From Parasponia andersonii (taxonomy: Eukaryota > Streptophyta > Magnoliopsida > Rosales > Cannabaceae): DNA of 64,000 bases. The translations under genes and the position numbers were made by a program. The DNA is taken from NCBI GenBank assembly GCA_002914805.1, contig JXTB01000150.1, positions 674,900 to 738,899 on the forward strand. Direction: 5' to 3'. This document shows positions 59,600 to 64,000 of this stretch, in pieces; within the stretch, counting starts at the first letter, position 1; each line of letters starts with the position of its first letter. The notes beneath the pieces were generated by a model. That model was not told the DNA's origin, searched no databases, and saw only the letters and a program-made list of their open reading frames with translations.

Positions 59600-62242
59600 C
59601 TAGCCTTCGTCTTCAGAGCCAGTCGCAAACATGTGGCGCGCGGGGGTTTCTAAAAGGTCCGTTGTGTTCTCACCCTCTAGCAGAATCTCCATGTATTTGG
59701 TTGTCCCCCCGAGCGATGCGCTTCTAGCTAGCTCATCGGCCTTTTGGTTCATTTCCCTGGGTATCTGTCCGATATCGAAGCTGCTAAAGCGGGCCTTCGC
59801 CCCCATTACCCTGGAGAAGTATCTGTGTAATCTTGGCTATTTTACTTCGAAGTCTTCCCTGATCTGACCCACGATTAGCTGTGAGTCAGTCCTTACTGCG
59901 ATGTTCTTCACTCCGAAATGCAGAGCTAGTTCAAGGTCTTGCAGCAGTGCCTCGTACTCTACCTTATTGTTCGTTTCCTGGAAACCAAGTCTCAAAGCTT
60001 TCTATACCCTGAGTCGTGCTGGGGTCTGCAGGACTCTTCCGATACCTGACCCCAAGGCGTTCGTGGATCCGTCGGTGTAGAGGGTCTAGGCTGAAAGGGT
60101 GTGAGGCAGAGACGTCTGAAGCGGCTCGTGCGGCTCACCGAAGGATTGAATTTCTACTAAGAAGTCTGCCATGACTTGTCCTTTCTTCGCCACTCGAGGT
60201 CGATACTTGATGTCTTATATCCCTAGCTCAATGGTCCACTTGGTTAGTCGTCCCGATAGGTCCGGTTTGGCCAAGATTTACCGGATGAGGAAATCCGTAT
60301 ACACTGTAACCGAATGTGCCTCGAAGTATTGCCTGAGTCTTTTCTTAGCGTTGACCAAAGCTAGGACCAGTTTCTTTGAATACTATATCACGTCTCAGTG
60401 TCCAGGAGCATGCAGCTTGCATAAAATACCGGCTTCTACTTGCTGTCTTCCTTGACGAATAGTACGGTACTGATCGCTACTTCAAACCGTGCTAAATAAG
60501 CATATAGGCGTTGCCCCTCTGCTGGGGAAGCCAGGATAGGCGGATGATTTAAGTACAGTTTGAGCTCTGTCAGTGCCTTGTCCTGCTCCTCTCCCCAGAT
60601 GACTGTGAAGCTTTTCTTTATGCACTGGAAGAAAGGATTACATCGGTCAGATATTTTGGAGACAAACCGGCTGAGAACAGCTATCTTCCTGGTTAGGCAC
60701 TAGACCTCTTAAATGGTTGAGGGTCTTTGTATATCTGTGATTGAGGAAAACTAGGTCAGGTTGGCTTCAATGCCTCTTCTGCTCATGATGTGCCCCAGGA
60801 ACTGGCCGGAGGACACCCCGAATGCACATTTCTTGGGATTCAGACGCATCCGGTATTATCTCAGAATCTGGAAATATTCGTCTAGATGTCCCAGATGGTC
60901 CGAAGCTCCTTTGCTCCTTATGACCATATCGTCGATGTAGACTTCCATTGTCTTCCCTAGTAGCTCAGCGAACATTTTGTTCATGAGCCTTTGGTAGGTT
61001 GCCCCCCGTGTTCTTCAAGCCAAAAGGCATACGTCTGTAACAGTATAGACCTCGCTTCGTAATGAATGCCGTGTGGATCTAGTCTTCCTCATATAGAGGG
61101 ATCTGGTTGTATCCAGAGTAGGCATCTAGGAAGCTCATCCTATCGACCATTTGGTCGATCTTTGGCAGGGGGAAGCTATCCTTTGGACAGGCCTTGTTCA
61201 GATTGGTAAAGTCTATGCAAGTACGGTCATCGCCATTTTTCTTCTTCACCACTACCGGGTTAGAGACCCAGCATGAGTATACGCATTCCATGATCAGGCT
61301 GTTCTTTAGTAGCGTCTCTACCTCTTTGTTGATCGCTCTGTTTTTCTCCGACGCGAACCTTTAGGGCCTTTGTCTGACCAGAGGAAAATTGGGGTCTGTA
61401 TTCAATCGGTGGCAGGCGTGCGCGGGGTCTATCCCGGGCATGTCATCATGGGACCACGCGAAGACATCTTCATTCTGCCTAAGGAACCCTAACAGCTCGC
61501 TCTTTTCCTCCTCGAGCAGCAGGGCCCTGATTAAGACTACCTTCCCTGGTTCTGCTTATTTCAAAGGGACTACCAGGTTGAGGAGTTAGCACCTAAGATC
61601 GGACAATCTGACCTCTTCGATCCGCTTCATGTATGCTGGCAGGCGATCATTTGATTGCTATCTGTCCCCTGTCGAGGCGTTCGTGCTCGAATCGGCTCCC
61701 TTCAGGGCGGTTGAAAAACATTTCCTCACGGAGGCCTAGTCTCATTTAATGTCTATCATGTAAATACCATCCCTTGATAGATATTTTAAGACCTAGTGGA
61801 GGGTGGAGGTAACCCCGTACATGGCGTGAATCCACCCTCTCCCCATGATGATGTTGAAGGAGGATTGGCAGTCGATGATGACGAAGTCCGCGTCCACGCA
61901 CCTCTCTGCAGCGCAGACCTTCAGGGTCACAATGCCCAAGGGGCTGACTTTATTACTGTTGAAGGTGAACAACGGCTGACAGGTCAGCCTGAGCGCGTTT
62001 CGATTCAAGCCTATGCTCTCAAATGTGCTGAGGAACAGGACGTCGATGCTACTCCCGCCGTCGACCGGGACCCTTTCGACCAACACGGAGTTGATCTGTA
62101 GCTTAATCACCAAGGGGTCATCATGAGGCAGGCGCACCGTAGTCAAGTCTTGCTGGGTGAAGGCGATGGGGGAGGCTGAGGCATAGCTTTCTCCTGTCGT
62201 TAGGTAGTTCACAGAATGGCCCATTCCCCTTAGGCGCTTCAC
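59600..62242 (-). pseudogene. Gypsy protease, reverse transcriptase and RNase H remnants
   Basis: Protease-like block at 62242-61793 with PVDGGSSIDVLF, where the usual active-site D-S/T-G appears as D-G-G-S, and IIMGRGWIHAM near its end. RT at 61291-61079 with NPVVVKKKNGDDRTCIDFTNLNK and DAYSGYNQI. The rest of RT and RNase H between 61.0 and 59.9 kb can only be read by changing frame. The final RNase-H-like part is at 59806-59600. Reading frames are interrupted, so no enzyme is predicted. Confidence 0.8.
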
Positions 62243-62356
62243 CCTCTCTTCAGTCTTTTTTTGGCATTTTTTCTTCTCCTCTAGACCGTGGGTCGGCTCT
62301 GGTTTGCCTTTAATCGTCGGTACTATCCTCAGAGCCTACTCTCCTGACTCAGAAGC

Positions 62357-63846
62357 TTAGGTTTGCTTTCCTTTTTTGGGCCTAGCAGTGTCCTCCTTCG
62401 ACTGACTTCCACCCGTCTTCACGTACTGCTTCAACTTGCCGGCTTGGATTGCCATCATAACCTGCGCGTAAAGGCTACGGCAGTTGATGGTATTATGCCC
62501 ATAATCTTTGTGATATTGGTAGTACTTGCTCCTGTTCTTCATGTGCTTAGGAACACCGGACTTGATCAGGTCTTTGAAAATGCCCCAGTCTCTGTTTTGG
62601 AGGTAGATCACATGGATCAGCGTGTTGAGCTCATATTTTGGCAGAGGGTCCTTAAACATCTTTCTCCTCTTGCCGCTTTCTTGACTGCCTTAGGTTGAGG
62701 CTCCCTGCTTCGGAGTTAGCTTCTAGGCCGGTACAGGCCTCTTTATTCCTTGCGGGACTGGGGTTTGCACCGACATTGTTGTTATCACAGCGGAGGCTTT
62801 GTGCGATTTCTGGTGGCTTTCCAGTACCCTAAATACCCTTTCTAACTTTGCCTAGAAGACTGCCATGTTGTATGGCAAATTTAAAAGCAGATGGTTCAAC
62901 AGTATCGATCCTGGCTGCAGACCCCTGACGAACGAGCTTGCGGCTTGGGTCGAGTCGGCGTTGTGCACTGAGGACATTACTTCAAGGAAATACAACAAGT
63001 ATTCTCTTGGAGACTCGTTCGTGGATTGCTCCAACCGGTCGAGGTCTCACATGATTTTCTGCTGCCTCTGGGTGCCCACGTATTGCTTTAAGAAAAGTTT
63101 ACAGAAATCTTCAAACCTATTTATAGACTTCTCTAGGAGTTGTCTGAACCACAAAAGGGCCTTGTGGTGCTGTTATCGTGGGAGTTGTTGTTATCGCAGT
63201 GGGGGCCTTGAGTGTTTTCTGGTGGCTTTCTAGCACCCTAAATACCCCTTCCGACTTTGTCTGGACGACTGCCATGTTATATGGCAAATTTAAAAGCACA
63301 TGGTCTGACAGCATCGATCCTAACTGCAGGCCCCCTGACGAATGAGCTTGTGGCTTGGGCCGAGTCGTCGTTGTGCACTAAGGCCATTACTTCTAAGAAA
63401 TACGACAAGTATTTTCTTGGAGACTCGTTTGCAGATTGCTCCAACTGGTCGAGGTCTCGCATGGCTTTCTGCTGCCTCCGGGCGCTCGCATATTGCTTTA
63501 AGAAAAGTTTGTAGAAATCTTCAAATCCATTTATAGACTTCTCCGGGAGTTGTCTGAACTACAACAGGGCCGGCTCCGCCAGAGTGGTAGAGAAGACTTT
63601 GCAGGTCACAGCCTCATCCCTGGTCTCCAAGGCCATCTTCTGCTGAAAGTGGTATATGTGATCGAAGGGGTCAGTCTTCCCCTCGAATGGTCTGAAGGTC
63701 GGAGTTGTGAAGTCCTTCGGCTTAGGCTCCAGCTGGATCCAATCTGCGAAGGTCGTACAGTTAATCCCTCGCACGGTTTCCTCTGCCAGATCATCGGGGG
63801 TCTGGCTATGATGGGCCCCGAGCCTCTTACTCAGCTCCGCCATCAT
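62357..63846 (-). pseudogene. Gypsy gag remnant with internal duplication
   Basis: The N-terminal part (63846-63559) carries the conserved gag pattern FTTPTFRPFEGKTDPFDHIYHFQQKM. The following portion occurs twice because of a roughly 409-bp duplication. The C-terminal part (62659-62357) has a knuckle-like YYQYHKDYGHNTINCRSLYAQVMMAI block. Several frame changes separate the pieces. Confidence 0.75.
62778..63583. repeat. About 409-bp tandem duplication inside gypsy gag
   Basis: Units start near 62778 and 63186 (TTGTTGTTATC(A/G)CAG). Both include TGGTGGCTTTC, CCATGTT(G/A)TATGGCAAATTTAAAAGCA, GGAGACTCGTT and TTTATAGACTTCTC, in the same order at an offset of 408-410 bases, with scattered differences. 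Confidence 0.85.
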
Positions 63847-64000
63847 CTCTTGTTTTCAATTAGGAAGCACACCTTCTAGGCTTTCCTGGTGTCTTCTGTC
63901 CACTGCCGCTCTGGCCCGGAAAGGCCTTATCTGACTTTGTCGCTCCCCCTGCATCCACGATTTGGATGGGGCAAGGACTTCTCTCGCTGGTTGGCCCCTA

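Larger units (their letters stand above)
59270..64000 (-). mobile_element. Decayed Ty3/gypsy element, Tat-like lineage, running off the window
   Basis: The minus strand holds, from right to left, gag, protease, RT and RNase H homology in gypsy order, on a GC-richer background. The RT motif DFTNLNKACPKDSFPLP and an additional RNase-H-like segment with FDIGQIPREMNQKADELARSAS are typical of the Tat lineage. Frames are broken by numerous stops and shifts. No LTR is visible; the 5' end lies beyond the right edge and the 3' boundary near 59270 is set only by the change in composition. Confidence 0.82.

Noticed and set aside
1..64000. tRNA, rRNA or organelle-derived segments
   Set aside because: No cloverleaf with anticodon context or conserved rRNA blocks was recognised; the tRNA-like matches are retrotransposon primer-binding sites. 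A tRNAscan run would be decisive.

Overview
The window is nuclear DNA of a dicotyledonous plant. Its genes are split by GT-AG introns, the intergenic DNA is AT-rich, and Ty1/copia and Ty3/gypsy retrotransposons are abundant. The gene set (gamete fusogen HAP2, GPI-transamidase subunit PIG-U, a UBA-UIM-UBX protein, a GRAS regulator of the SCL28 type, and a CYP80/CYP76-like P450 pair) fits a rosid, perhaps Rosales; that taxonomic guess is weak. There are two scaffold gaps (11919-12349 and 24012-24050) and four single-N positions (7379, 16236, 22714, 50178).

Layout. 1-2900: AT-rich DNA with one possible first exon of an unidentified gene. 2985-4860: a degenerate LTR element. 4915-9480 (+): a HAP2/GCS1 copy whose exon-intron layout is still readable, but which has lost its 5' half and carries frameshifts, a stop, a lost splice donor and an antisense Copia insertion in a coding exon. 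11408-19672 (-): a 15-exon PIG-U copy with a gypsy-like solo LTR in its last coding exon and two apparent frameshifts. 22928-27471 (+): an intact 11-exon, 594-aa UBX gene. 29115-32529 (+): an intact single-exon SCL28-type GRAS gene, with mitosis-specific (MSA-like) promoter motifs, a TATA box and a leader uORF. 34311-35141 (-): a broken P450 exon. 35429-40217 (-): a decayed Copia element. 45793-47406 (-): an intact two-exon P450 paralogous to the broken one. 47.4-54.3 kb: mostly gene-free. 54381-58468 (-): a second, older Copia. 59270-64000 (-): a decayed Tat-type gypsy element running off the right edge.

Main biological story. From memory, Arabidopsis keeps SCL28 beside PIG-U on chromosome 1 and HAP2 near the SAY1/PUX8 UBX gene on chromosome 4. 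Here all four sit in one block in the order HAP2, PIG-U, UBX, SCL28. Two are decaying through TE insertions while two look intact. This suggests an ancestral four-gene block undergoing fractionation after duplication, with functional HAP2 and PIG-U expected elsewhere in the genome.

The main unexplained sequence signal is a degenerate repeat of about 18 bp built on AACGACA, present in two longer tracts (45.3 and 52.2 kb) and as shorter pieces elsewhere. I found no evidence for a new protein system.
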